Origin: Maricaulis sp.
GTDB taxonomy: Bacteria; Pseudomonadota; Alphaproteobacteria; Caulobacterales; Maricaulaceae
DNA: 64,000 nucleotides
Direction: 5' to 3'
NCBI GenBank assembly: GCA_002692855.1
Contig: NZMJ01000122.1
Span: 1 to 64,000, forward strand
A program made the position numbers and the translations under genes. Each line of letters opens with the position of its first letter. The stretch's first letter is position 1. Under the pieces are notes generated by a model. That model saw only the letters and a list, made by a program, of their open reading frames with translations. It had not been told where the DNA came from and ran no database searches. This document shows positions 51,633 to 59,976 of the stretch, in pieces.

Positions 51633-54548
51633 ATGAGAAAGTTACTTCGCAACACCGCAGCCGCCACAGTGCTGGCTGCCCTGGTTTCGCCAGTGGCCCT
51701 TGCAGCCGAGAAAACGCCGGCGAACAACAACTCGAACACTTTCTTGTTCTCGTACCGGGGAGATATCGATCCCTTCCGCGGTGACATCGACCCGTTCCGG
51801 GGCGATATCGATCCGTTCCGGGGTGATATCAATCCCTTTTACGGGGACATCTCGCCTTTCTGGGGCGACATCTCGCCCTTCTGGGGCGACATCGATCCCT
51901 TCCGGGGCGACATCAATCCTTTCCACGGCGACATTGATCCCTTCTGGGGCGATATCGGTCCGTTCCGCGGTCACATCGACCCCTTCTATGGCGACATCAA
52001 CCCGTTCTGGGGCGATATCGGGCCCTTCTGGGGTGATATCGGTCCGTTCTGGGGGGATGTCAGCGCGTCCTGGGGCGATATCGACCCGTTCTCTGATGAT
52101 GCCGTCGCGCGGTATCAGACGGTCGCCGACCAGCTGCGCCAGATGTTCGAGCGCGCAGACAGTGTCTTTGGTGCGGCGGTCAATCACGAAACCGGCCAGT
52201 CGCTCGACGATGCAGTCCTGTCGGCCCTGCTGGCGCGCTATGGCATCAATCTGGATGACCCCAGCTCGCTGTCGGAACTGGACGCTGCGCGCCGCTCGGC
52301 CTTCTTCCTGGACTTCTATGACGGGCTGATGGGCTTCACCGGCCTCGACCGTGTCGATCACTGGATGCCGGCCGTCGGCTGGTCGCCGTCGCTGTCGCAA
52401 TCGGCGGGCGCGGGTGAAAACGTCGTGGTCGGCGTTCTGGACTTCGCCTTCACGGCAAGTGAGGGCCTGAATGTCCGCAAGTCCAACGGCATCGATGGTC
52501 AATTCCGGTTCAATCACGGCGCCGCCGTGGCCGGACTGATCAATGCGCCGCTCGACGGTGAAGGCCTGATGGGCCTCGCGCCGAATGCCGAACTGATGAC
52601 CTACAATCCCTTCGATGAAACCCTGTCCACCAACTTCGTTGACGTGGCCGCCGGAATCGAATGGCTCCTGGCCCGCCATTCCCGCGTCTTCAACCTGTCG
52701 CTGGGTGTGCCGGGCACGACCTTCTCACAGGAATGGGCGAACGTATTCAGCAATTCGAAGATCCACAGGAACGCCCAGGATGCCCTGTTCGTCTTCGCGG
52801 CAGGCAATAATGGCTACACCCAGAACTTCAACATCGACTGGAGCACGGTGGGAACGACCGACAATCTGATCATTGTCGGCTCGGTGGACCCGATGAACCG
52901 GATCTCCTCCTTCTCCAACCGTCCGGGCAATGCCTGCTTCACCGTCAACGGTGTCTGCGGCGAGGGCGACCGGCTGATGGACCGCTTCCTGGTCGCACCG
53001 GGCGAGCTGATCCTCGTCTCCGATGGCCAAGGCGGTGTGGTGCGCATGTCCGGCACGTCCTTTGCCGCGCCTCTGGTGTCGGGTGCAGCTGCACTTGTCC
53101 AGGGCCGCTGGGGCTGGCTGGGAACGCGTGACGTGGCCGATGTGCTGCTGCGCTCGGCCCGCGATCTCGGCGCTCCCGGAACCGACGCGGTCTATGGCCG
53201 GGGAATGCTGGATGTCCGTGCGGCGATGTCACCGCTCGACTCGGACGCGCTTTACCTGGTCACAGGCGACAATGTTCGCCGCGACCTCGGAAAGTCGGGA
53301 ATCGTCCGGGGAAATCTGAACTTCCACAGCCCGGACGAGTACAGCGTCGTCCTGTTCGAGGACATCAATGACAACTTCCGTGACTTCGTGGTCTCGATTG
53401 CCGATGTGACGGCCGGTTTCACCGACGAGGAACTCGCCGCTGCGATCGATGCCCAGACCTATCTCGAAGAACGCAATGCCGACACGGAATCCGGTGGAGA
53501 CGGCACGACGGCCTTCCGCGACATGGTCGAGTACGGCGCTCCGATGATGAACCGCGGCGACTTCCAGGTCACGGCCCTCGCGGCACGGCGGGACCCGCGT
53601 GAAGCCACGAACAGTGGTGAACTGCCCTTCCAGCTGGGCGTGCGCATGTCGGACCGGACCAGCGGGCGGGAATTCCGCTTCGGTATCGGTGAAGGCGCGC
53701 TCGCGCTGTCGAGCCAGGACGGGTTCGGACTGTTCTCCGACCATCGCCCTGAAACGGGCGGCGTCAATCCGGTGCTCGGCTTCGCCTCGGGGGGTGTCTA
53801 CGGCATGGCCGGCTATCGTGCGGGACCGCAAACCCGCCTCAACTTCGGCGTCAGCACGCAGGTTCAGGAACGGGTCTACACCCTGCCCTGGTCGGGCGAG
53901 GAACGGTCCGTGCTCGACGGGATGGATCCCTACCAGGCTTCGGCCCTGTTCGGTGAAGTGACGCACGCCTTCGACAACGGTCTCGAACTGAATCTCGGCT
54001 ACACGCTGCTGCTTGAGAATGCGGCCATGCTCGGAGCGCAGGGCACCGGTGCCTTCAGCTTCGATGGCGGTACCCAGACCAGCGCTGTGACGGTCGGCGC
54101 CTCAGGGGATCTGCCGATGGCCGTACGCTTCGACGCCTCGGCAACGCTGGCGATAACGCGGACCAACGGCTTCAGCTCCGGCGTGCTGGAATTGCAGGAA
54201 AGCCCGGTTTCGACCGCCTTCCAGCTCTCCATGACCCGTCAGGGCCTGGTGGGCGACCGCGATGCCCTCCGCGTCAGCGTCATCCAGCCGCTTCACGTCG
54301 AAAGCGGTGCGCTCCGCTACACCTCGGCTCGCATCACCGACCGCGAGACCGGTGAGATGGGCGTCACCAGCGAGACCTGGCGTCTCGGCGGCGAACGTCC
54401 GCTCTTCGCGGAGGTCATGTACGGCACGCCGTTGTTCGACGGATCGACGCAGCTGAGCATGTATTCGCGGTTCGAACTGACGGGCGACCAGGCCAACGGC
54501 GATGTCAGCGGCATCACCGCCGGCTGGAGGCTCAGCCACGAATTCTGA
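51633..54548 (+). CDS. Subtilisin (S8) autotransporter with an N-terminal heptad-repeat array
   Basis: 971 residues. Order: signal peptide (MRKLLRNTAAATVLAALVSP, cleaved near VALAAE), sixteen heptads of the form GDIxPFx (residues 43-154), a helical linker, a subtilisin domain with Asp270 (GVLDFAF), His295 (NHGAAVAG), Asn392 (AAGNNG) and Ser476 (GTSFAAP), a passenger linker, and a C-terminal beta-barrel ending in ITAGWRLSHEF with terminal Phe. The triad is complete, so an active surface or secreted protease is expected. ATG 51633 is preferred over 51621 because GGGG is placed just before it and it gives a normal signal peptide. The heptad region is separate from known autotransporter passenger types that I can name. 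Confidence 0.9.
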   Translation: MRKLLRNTAAATVLAALVSPVALAAEKTPANNNSNTFLFSYRGDIDPFRGDIDPFRGDIDPFRGDINPFYGDISPFWGDISPFWGDIDPFRGDINPFHGDIDPFWGDIGPFRGHIDPFYGDINPFWGDIGPFWGDIGPFWGDVSASWGDIDPFSDDAVARYQTVADQLRQMFERADSVFGAAVNHETGQSLDDAVLSALLARYGINLDDPSSLSELDAARRSAFFLDFYDGLMGFTGLDRVDHWMPAVGWSPSLSQSAGAGENVVVGVLDFAFTASEGLNVRKSNGIDGQFRFNHGAAVAGLINAPLDGEGLMGLAPNAELMTYNPFDETLSTNFVDVAAGIEWLLARHSRVFNLSLGVPGTTFSQEWANVFSNSKIHRNAQDALFVFAAGNNGYTQNFNIDWSTVGTTDNLIIVGSVDPMNRISSFSNRPGNACFTVNGVCGEGDRLMDRFLVAPGELILVSDGQGGVVRMSGTSFAAPLVSGAAALVQGRWGWLGTRDVADVLLRSARDLGAPGTDAVYGRGMLDVRAAMSPLDSDALYLVTGDNVRRDLGKSGIVRGNLNFHSPDEYSVVLFEDINDNFRDFVVSIADVTAGFTDEELAAAIDAQTYLEERNADTESGGDGTTAFRDMVEYGAPMMNRGDFQVTALAARRDPREATNSGELPFQLGVRMSDRTSGREFRFGIGEGALALSSQDGFGLFSDHRPETGGVNPVLGFASGGVYGMAGYRAGPQTRLNFGVSTQVQERVYTLPWSGEERSVLDGMDPYQASALFGEVTHAFDNGLELNLGYTLLLENAAMLGAQGTGAFSFDGGTQTSAVTVGASGDLPMAVRFDASATLAITRTNGFSSGVLELQESPVSTAFQLSMTRQGLVGDRDALRVSVIQPLHVESGALRYTSARITDRETGEMGVTSETWRLGGERPLFAEVMYGTPLFDGSTQLSMYSRFELTGDQANGDVSGITAGWRLSHEF
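51759..52094 (+). repeat. Sixteen in-frame 21-bp tandem repeats
   Basis: Each unit encodes one heptad GDI-(D/N/S/G)-PF-(R/W/Y/H/S). There are 16 units in exact register with no insertion or deletion over 336 bp; unit 11 reads GHIDPFY and unit 15 GDVSASW, the most degenerate. Third-codon positions vary between units (GGC/GGG/GGT, GAC/GAT), so the peptide is conserved more than the DNA. Confidence 0.95.
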
Positions 54549-54569
54549 GTGCAATCAATCTGATGGGCG

Positions 54570-54599
54570 AAGGCCGCTTCCTGCAAAGGGGGCGGCCTT
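54570..54599 (+). terminator. Intrinsic terminator of the protease gene
   Basis: AAGGCCGC (54570-54577) pairs with GCGGCCTT (54592-54599) across a 14-nt loop, followed by TTGTCTGTCTC. It lies 22 bp past the stop codon. Confidence 0.8.
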
Positions 54600-54696
54600 T
54601 GTCTGTCTCGCTGAAACAAGCGGTCCGGAATTCTGAAAATATTAAGCAGACATGGGGTTCAATCGGCTCCAAGCCACAGAATTGAAGAGTCCGGTC

Positions 54697-57273
54697 ATGA
54701 CCCGCCTCGGCCCTGTATTGTTCGCCCTTGCCCTGTTTTTCCTTGCAAACGGGTCAGCGCAAGGACGTGTGCAACAAGCAGAAACGCCCTCGTCAGCGTT
54801 TGAAACGGCCATTGGCGAAGCGCGCAGTGCGATGATGCGCGACCCTGCCCAGGCCCTTGAACTGTCCGCGCAGGCCGAAGCCCTGATTGGCGACAATGTC
54901 CCGGCGGAGGTTCGAAACGAATCCCTTGCAACCGTCAACTGGCTTCAGGCGGAGGCGCTGACACGCCTGGGCCGGCCGAACGAGGCCCAGCCCGTCGCTG
55001 AGCGCGCCCTTGAATTGCTGGGCGAGGAGCCGCGATACACCAAGCTCTACGCAGACATCCTGACATCGCTGGGGCGAACGCTGAAGCTGACCGGCGAACA
55101 TGGCCTCGCGCTCGACATGTTCCAGAGCGCCTTCGAGGTTTACGCGTCCATCGGTGAGGCGCGCAGCCAGGCCATCGTTCTGCAGTCGATCGGGTCGATC
55201 TACAATGACGCCCGCCAGTACGAGCGCGCGATCGAATACTTCCAGGACTCGACGGCACGTTTTCAGGACAACAATCTCGACCTGGCGGCATTCAACAATC
55301 TGGGAAATGCCTACACAGCACTCGGGGACGTCGAAGCAGCGCTTGAGCATTTCCGCAGGGCTCGCGACATCGCGCGTGAAATGGACAGCCCGATGCTTCA
55401 GGCGCGGATCCTGAACAATATCGCCTCCCTGCACATCGCGGACGGGAACTGGACCGCGGCCGATGCGTCGATCGATACGGCGTTCGAGCTTGCCGGCGAC
55501 CCGCAGGGAGCAGAGTGGGCCCGCTTTCTCTACGGAGTCCGTGCGCAGGCGGCTTACGGACGCGGAAACTATACCGCGGCGCGCACCCATCTGGAGCGTG
55601 TGTTCGAGGGTGTTCCCCTTGAAGAGACCAACCACCACTTCATGGACTTTCATGAAACCGCGGCGCGGACTTACGCAGCCCTCGGCGATTTCGCGACGGC
55701 GATGCATCATTTCGAGGCGTTCAAGCGTCTGGACGATGACGGTCGTGACTTCGCGGCATCCGCCAATGCGGCACTCGTCGGGGCCCAGTTCGATTTTGCG
55801 GCGCAGGAACTTCAGATCGAACAGCTGCGCGCCGAAGGGCTTGAGCGCGATCTCGCGCTGATCCGCAGCGAAGCGCGGCAGCGCATGGTGATCGCCACCG
55901 GTATCGGCGCCAGCCTGCTGATGCTCATCATCGGTGCGATCTTTGCGATCGGAAACTTGCGCGAACGCCACCGGATTGCCCAGAACTTGCTGAATGTCGA
56001 TGCAGAGACGGGCCTGCCGACCCGCCACGCGCTGGTCCAGAACCGAAATCGGCTGATCGCGGCGGGCGACCGCCCGACATTTATCGTCATCTTCGATGTC
56101 GCCCGCGGGTCGCACATCGAGAACATGCTCGGCTTCGAGCGCTTTGTCCGTATCCAGCAGAAACTGGGCGAGCGGCTCGAGGACATGCAGGGTCTGTCTC
56201 ACGTCTCCATCGTCGGACCCGGCGAGTTCGGCGCCATTCTCGACACCGACGACAGCATGATCATCGAGGACGAACTTCCCGGAATCCTGAGGGAATTCTG
56301 TCAGCCGATCTCGCTCGACGGTGTCGATGTCGACATTGACGCGGTGATCGGTCTCGACAAGGACGCCGACAGCGAACTTGCGGTGCGCAATGCGATGATC
56401 GCGACAAGCCAGGCCAAGGAACGCCTGGACCCCTACGCGATCTACAATGCCCGCCGGTTCGGTGATCCCGCCGACACGCTCAGCCGGATGACGCGCATGT
56501 CCGAAGCGATGCAGTCGGGCGCAATGGAGCTGCATTTCCAGCCGAAATTCGACCTGCGCGCGGGCCGGTTCACGTCGGCTGAAGCGCTTTGCCGCTGGAT
56601 CGACAAGGACGCTGGCCCGGTCAGCCCGGACACCTTCATCCCGCAGGCCGAACAGACCGGCCGGATCCGCGAACTGACGGAATGGACCATCGGCACGGCC
56701 CTCGCCAGCAAGCGCGCCCTCGCCAAATCGGGGTTCGATCTCGACATTGCCATCAACATCTCGGGCCGGCTGGTGGCCGACGAGAAGTTCGGCCGGAAGG
56801 CGCTGGCGCTGCTTGGACATGGCGTGTCGGGCATCACGTTCGAGATTACCGAAACAGCGATCATGCATCATCCCGAAGCCGCCATGCGCAATCTCGACCT
56901 CTGGGTCGATGCAGGCATACGGCTCGCCATTGACGATTACGGGGCCGGATTCTCGTCCCTGGCCTATCTCAAGCGGCTGCCCTGTCACGAACTGAAGATG
57001 GACAAGATGTTCGTCGATGATGCGAAGGTTTCGGTGAAGGATCGGACGCTGATCAAGTCGACGATCGATCTCGCCCACAATCTCGGGCTCCGGGTCACCG
57101 CCGAGGGGGTCGAGGATACCGAAACCGTCGGTGCCTTGCAGGTCATGGGGTGCGATTTCATTCAGGGCTATGTGTTCTCGAAGGCGTTGCCGGTCGAGGG
57201 CCTGATCGATTTCTTGCGTCAGTCCGTCGACACCCCTGTTCCGGAAACACGGCACGCCCGGCCCGCGAACTAG
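54697..57273 (+). CDS. TPR/degenerate GGDEF/EAL membrane protein
   Basis: 858 residues: signal peptide (RLGPVLFALALFFLANGSAQG), periplasmic TPR repeats (LQSIGSIYNDARQYERAIEYF, FNNLGNAYTALGDVEAALEHF), a membrane helix (VIATGIGASLLMLIIGAIFAI), then a GGDEF-like domain in which the active-site loop reads GPGEF, and an EAL domain. The EAL catalytic set looks intact: EALCRW, INISGRL, ITETA, IDDYGAGFSSLAYLKRLP, LKMDKMF, AEGVED and QGYVFSKAL. It should therefore degrade c-di-GMP, with a non-cyclase GGDEF part as a possible sensor and the TPRs as a periplasmic input. ATG 54697 is chosen for the signal peptide. Confidence 0.9.
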   Translation: MTRLGPVLFALALFFLANGSAQGRVQQAETPSSAFETAIGEARSAMMRDPAQALELSAQAEALIGDNVPAEVRNESLATVNWLQAEALTRLGRPNEAQPVAERALELLGEEPRYTKLYADILTSLGRTLKLTGEHGLALDMFQSAFEVYASIGEARSQAIVLQSIGSIYNDARQYERAIEYFQDSTARFQDNNLDLAAFNNLGNAYTALGDVEAALEHFRRARDIAREMDSPMLQARILNNIASLHIADGNWTAADASIDTAFELAGDPQGAEWARFLYGVRAQAAYGRGNYTAARTHLERVFEGVPLEETNHHFMDFHETAARTYAALGDFATAMHHFEAFKRLDDDGRDFAASANAALVGAQFDFAAQELQIEQLRAEGLERDLALIRSEARQRMVIATGIGASLLMLIIGAIFAIGNLRERHRIAQNLLNVDAETGLPTRHALVQNRNRLIAAGDRPTFIVIFDVARGSHIENMLGFERFVRIQQKLGERLEDMQGLSHVSIVGPGEFGAILDTDDSMIIEDELPGILREFCQPISLDGVDVDIDAVIGLDKDADSELAVRNAMIATSQAKERLDPYAIYNARRFGDPADTLSRMTRMSEAMQSGAMELHFQPKFDLRAGRFTSAEALCRWIDKDAGPVSPDTFIPQAEQTGRIRELTEWTIGTALASKRALAKSGFDLDIAINISGRLVADEKFGRKALALLGHGVSGITFEITETAIMHHPEAAMRNLDLWVDAGIRLAIDDYGAGFSSLAYLKRLPCHELKMDKMFVDDAKVSVKDRTLIKSTIDLAHNLGLRVTAEGVEDTETVGALQVMGCDFIQGYVFSKALPVEGLIDFLRQSVDTPVPETRHARPAN

Positions 57274-57346
57274 TCGATTTTCCTCGGAATTTCCCCCAAG
57301 GCAGCCGGTTAGCTGCTACCCTTTGAGGCACAAGGGGGGAGTTTCC

Positions 57347-58348
57347 ATGACATTGAACCAATTCAAGCCTGCGCTGCGCATGGTCGCAGTCGCCGGAGCC
57401 ATTCTGCTGACGACCGGCTTCGGGACGATCAATAGTGGCGGACAAAATTCCGAGCATGGCCGCATCACGCGGCACGCATTGTCCTGCGAATCGGCAACAG
57501 CGCCAGCCGCGTGCTTTCAGCCGGACTCAATGGATTCACTGGCGGGCAGTCGCGGTGACTTTGGCGCTGTCGGCGCGCCGGACAGGGGAAGGGGCATGCT
57601 GACCTCGTTCGCCCATTGCAGCGCCGGCGACTATTTCGACACGCCCGGCTATCCGCGGAGCCGCGCCGAGGCCGAGGCGTCACTGACCGAATGCCGCGAC
57701 TACATGCTCGACAACATGCGCCATGCCGTTCTCGATGCCGCAGATTTGCTCGACGAGGACGGGGAAATCCGCTCCAGCCAGATCCCCACATACATTTCGT
57801 GCGTTTATGCGGGGCAGGAACATGGCCGGGCCAAGTGCAATGTGCTCGCCCACCTGGGGCGCATTCTCCACGCCAGCCAGGATTTCTATTCTCATTCCAA
57901 CTGGGTTGATCAACCCGATCCCGCCCGGCCGACGGGAATCGAGAACCCGCCCGGACTTGGAAATTTCGGTCGCGCGCCCTGGCTTGACCTTCGGGTCGAG
58001 AACCCGGCCTTCCCGGCAAATCTGGTCTCGGGCTGCTTCGACATGGCGTCGTTTGCGGGCGAAGACACCGGCTGCCTTTATGGCGACGAGGCGGCAGGAA
58101 CGCATCGCCTGCGCCATCTCGACCTCAACAAGGATACAGGGACGATCGATCCCCGCATTGGCGAAGGAACCACGGCCCGGGGGGCCATCGCGGACAATTT
58201 TGAACGTGCCGTACTGGCCGCGATCGAGGACAGCGCAGACAAATGGGCGACGTTCGGCGAGATGCTGGAAGCCACTTATGGCCCGTCACAGGCAGCGCTC
58301 ATGATCTGCGCGATCACACATGATGACCCAACCGATGATTGTGAATAG
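57347..58348 (+). CDS. Exported Het-C/CinY-like protein
   Basis: 333 residues with an N-terminal hydrophobic signal (RMVAVAGAILLTTGF). The motifs EHGRITRHAL and LGRILHASQDFYSHSNWVD match the Het-C/CinY type, which is related to zinc phospholipase C and P1 nuclease; the His and Asp residues in the two motifs would be metal ligands. Eight or more Cys in the mature part suggest disulfides. Function in bacteria is unknown. ATG 57347 follows GGGGGGA at 57334-57340. Confidence 0.75.
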   Translation: MTLNQFKPALRMVAVAGAILLTTGFGTINSGGQNSEHGRITRHALSCESATAPAACFQPDSMDSLAGSRGDFGAVGAPDRGRGMLTSFAHCSAGDYFDTPGYPRSRAEAEASLTECRDYMLDNMRHAVLDAADLLDEDGEIRSSQIPTYISCVYAGQEHGRAKCNVLAHLGRILHASQDFYSHSNWVDQPDPARPTGIENPPGLGNFGRAPWLDLRVENPAFPANLVSGCFDMASFAGEDTGCLYGDEAAGTHRLRHLDLNKDTGTIDPRIGEGTTARGAIADNFERAVLAAIEDSADKWATFGEMLEATYGPSQAALMICAITHDDPTDDCE

Positions 58349-58366
58349 AGCAAGAAATTGAAAGAT

Positions 58367-58390
58367 CATCGAGTTCCTCGATGGTTTTTT
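58367..58390 (+). terminator. Intrinsic terminator
   Basis: CATCGAG-TTC-CTCGATG followed by GTTTTTTG, a perfect 7-bp stem and T-run, ends the Het-C-like transcript. Confidence 0.92.
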
Positions 58391-58494
58391 GCGAATTCAT
58401 GCCGCGTTCACAGTGATGAATGCTAGCGTGAATATTCACCGGCTTTAGCCCGCGTCAGGGCTATCGTCAGATTTATTCTCGGGAGGGGAAATTC

Positions 58495-59841
58495 ATGATC
58501 TTACGAACATTGAATGTCACTGCGATTGGCGCGGGACTTGTATTTGCCGCGACAACCGCAACGGCCGTGGCGCAGGACTGGTCACTCAATCCGACCTACG
58601 GGTCGGTCAATTTGACGAATGGTTTCGCCCCGGATCCGCACAGGGTCCGGCTCAGTTCCGGCGGTCCGATCGACGCATCCAGCTCGATTGGCGGAAATTG
58701 CCGCGGTTTCGTGGCCGACGCGCCCGATTACCGGGTCAACTACACCGCCGGCAGCTGGCCGCTGATCTTCAATGTCGAGTCGGGGTCGGATACCACACTG
58801 GTCGTCAATGGTCCTGACGGGCGCTGGTATTGCGACGATGATGGCGGCGATGGCCTCAACCCCCGCCTCGAATGGGGCTCTCCGCCGTCGGGTCAGTACG
58901 ACGTCTATGTCGGCACCTATGGCGGCGCGACCCTTCAGTCGGCGACGCTGTTGATCACCGAGTTGCGGACCACCACCGCACCGCCGGTGAACTCGCCAAG
59001 CGGCCCCGACTGGTCGATGGCCCCCACTTATGGCTCGGTTTCGCTGCGCGCCGGGTTTGCCCCCGACCCTTACAGCGTGTCGCTTCAGTCCGGTGGGCCC
59101 TTCGACGCATCCACTGCCATCGGCGAGGCGTGCCGCGGATTCATCGCCGAAGCACCGGACTATCGCGTGACCTACACCGCCGGCAGCTGGCCGCTGATCT
59201 TCACGGTCGACTCGCACTGGGACACGACGCTGGTCGTCAACGGTCCCGACGGCCGCTGGTATTGCGACGATGATGGCGGAGATGGCCTGGACCCGCGCCT
59301 TGAATGGGGTTCGCCTCCTTCGGGCCAGTATGATGTCTATGTCGGCACGTATGGCCGGACGTCAGCCCTGCCCGCGACGCTGCTGATTTCCGAGCTGTCC
59401 GACACCCAGGTCCCGCCGCCGAACACCAGTAACGGCCCGGACTGGTCGCTGGCACCGACCTATGGCTCGGTCTCGTTGCGCGCTGGTTTCACACCGGACC
59501 CCCACAATGTGCAGATCCGCTCGGGAGGTCCGTTCGATGCGTCCTCGGCGATCGATTCATCGTGCCGCGGCTATATCGCCGAGGCCCCTGATTTCCGGGT
59601 GAATTATACGGCCGGAAGCTGGCCGCTGATTTTCTCGGTGGCGGCAAGCGCGGATACGACGCTCGTGGTCAACGGCCCTGATGGCTTGTGGTATTGCGAT
59701 GACGACAGCGGGCAGGGATTCAACCCGTCCCTGCGCTGGAACTCGCCGCCCTCGGGTCAGTACGACGTCTATGTCGGCACCTATGGCAGCGCGACCACCC
59801 AGCCGGCCACGCTGGCCATCTCGGAAATCCGGAGCAACTAG
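58495..59841 (+). CDS. Exported protein of three near-identical repeats
   Basis: 448 residues: a signal peptide ending in ATAVAQ and three repeats starting DWSxxPTYGSV at residues 28, 172 and 316, exactly 144 residues (432 bp) apart. Each repeat contains CRGFVADAPDYRV (or close), YTAGSWPLIF, DTTLVVNGPDGRWYCDDD and SGQYDVYVGTYG. The DDDGGDG loop and the strand pattern resemble PPC-type (pre-peptidase C-terminal) beta-sandwich domains with likely calcium sites, and each repeat has two Cys for a disulfide. Proline-rich linkers (APPVNSPSGP, VPPPNTSNGP) separate them. No catalytic domain is present; a binding or surface role is inferred. Confidence 0.85.
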   Translation: MILRTLNVTAIGAGLVFAATTATAVAQDWSLNPTYGSVNLTNGFAPDPHRVRLSSGGPIDASSSIGGNCRGFVADAPDYRVNYTAGSWPLIFNVESGSDTTLVVNGPDGRWYCDDDGGDGLNPRLEWGSPPSGQYDVYVGTYGGATLQSATLLITELRTTTAPPVNSPSGPDWSMAPTYGSVSLRAGFAPDPYSVSLQSGGPFDASTAIGEACRGFIAEAPDYRVTYTAGSWPLIFTVDSHWDTTLVVNGPDGRWYCDDDGGDGLDPRLEWGSPPSGQYDVYVGTYGRTSALPATLLISELSDTQVPPPNTSNGPDWSLAPTYGSVSLRAGFTPDPHNVQIRSGGPFDASSAIDSSCRGYIAEAPDFRVNYTAGSWPLIFSVAASADTTLVVNGPDGLWYCDDDSGQGFNPSLRWNSPPSGQYDVYVGTYGSATTQPATLAISEIRSN

Positions 59842-59976
59842 GCTCCGGTTTGACGGCACTGACGAGCGGGCGGTCCGGTGGGCCGCCCGTTCTCGTTTCG
59901 AAGGCGCGGCAGCTGACGCCGGAACCCTCGGCGTGTCGATGCGTAATCATCCTGTTGCCGCCAACTGGATCGAGTC

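Noticed and set aside
51759-52094. Possible CRISPR array
   Set aside because: Units are contiguous 21-bp tandem repeats in frame, without spacers.
51642-52679. Leftward repetitive frame (IAPEGxDVA repeats)
   Set aside because: The repeats are the complement of the GDIxPFx array; the plus-strand protein has signal peptide, triad and barrel.
54793-57255. Leftward open frame of 820 codons
   Set aside because: It is entirely antisense to the TPR/GGDEF/EAL gene, has no domain, and arises from GC-rich codon structure.
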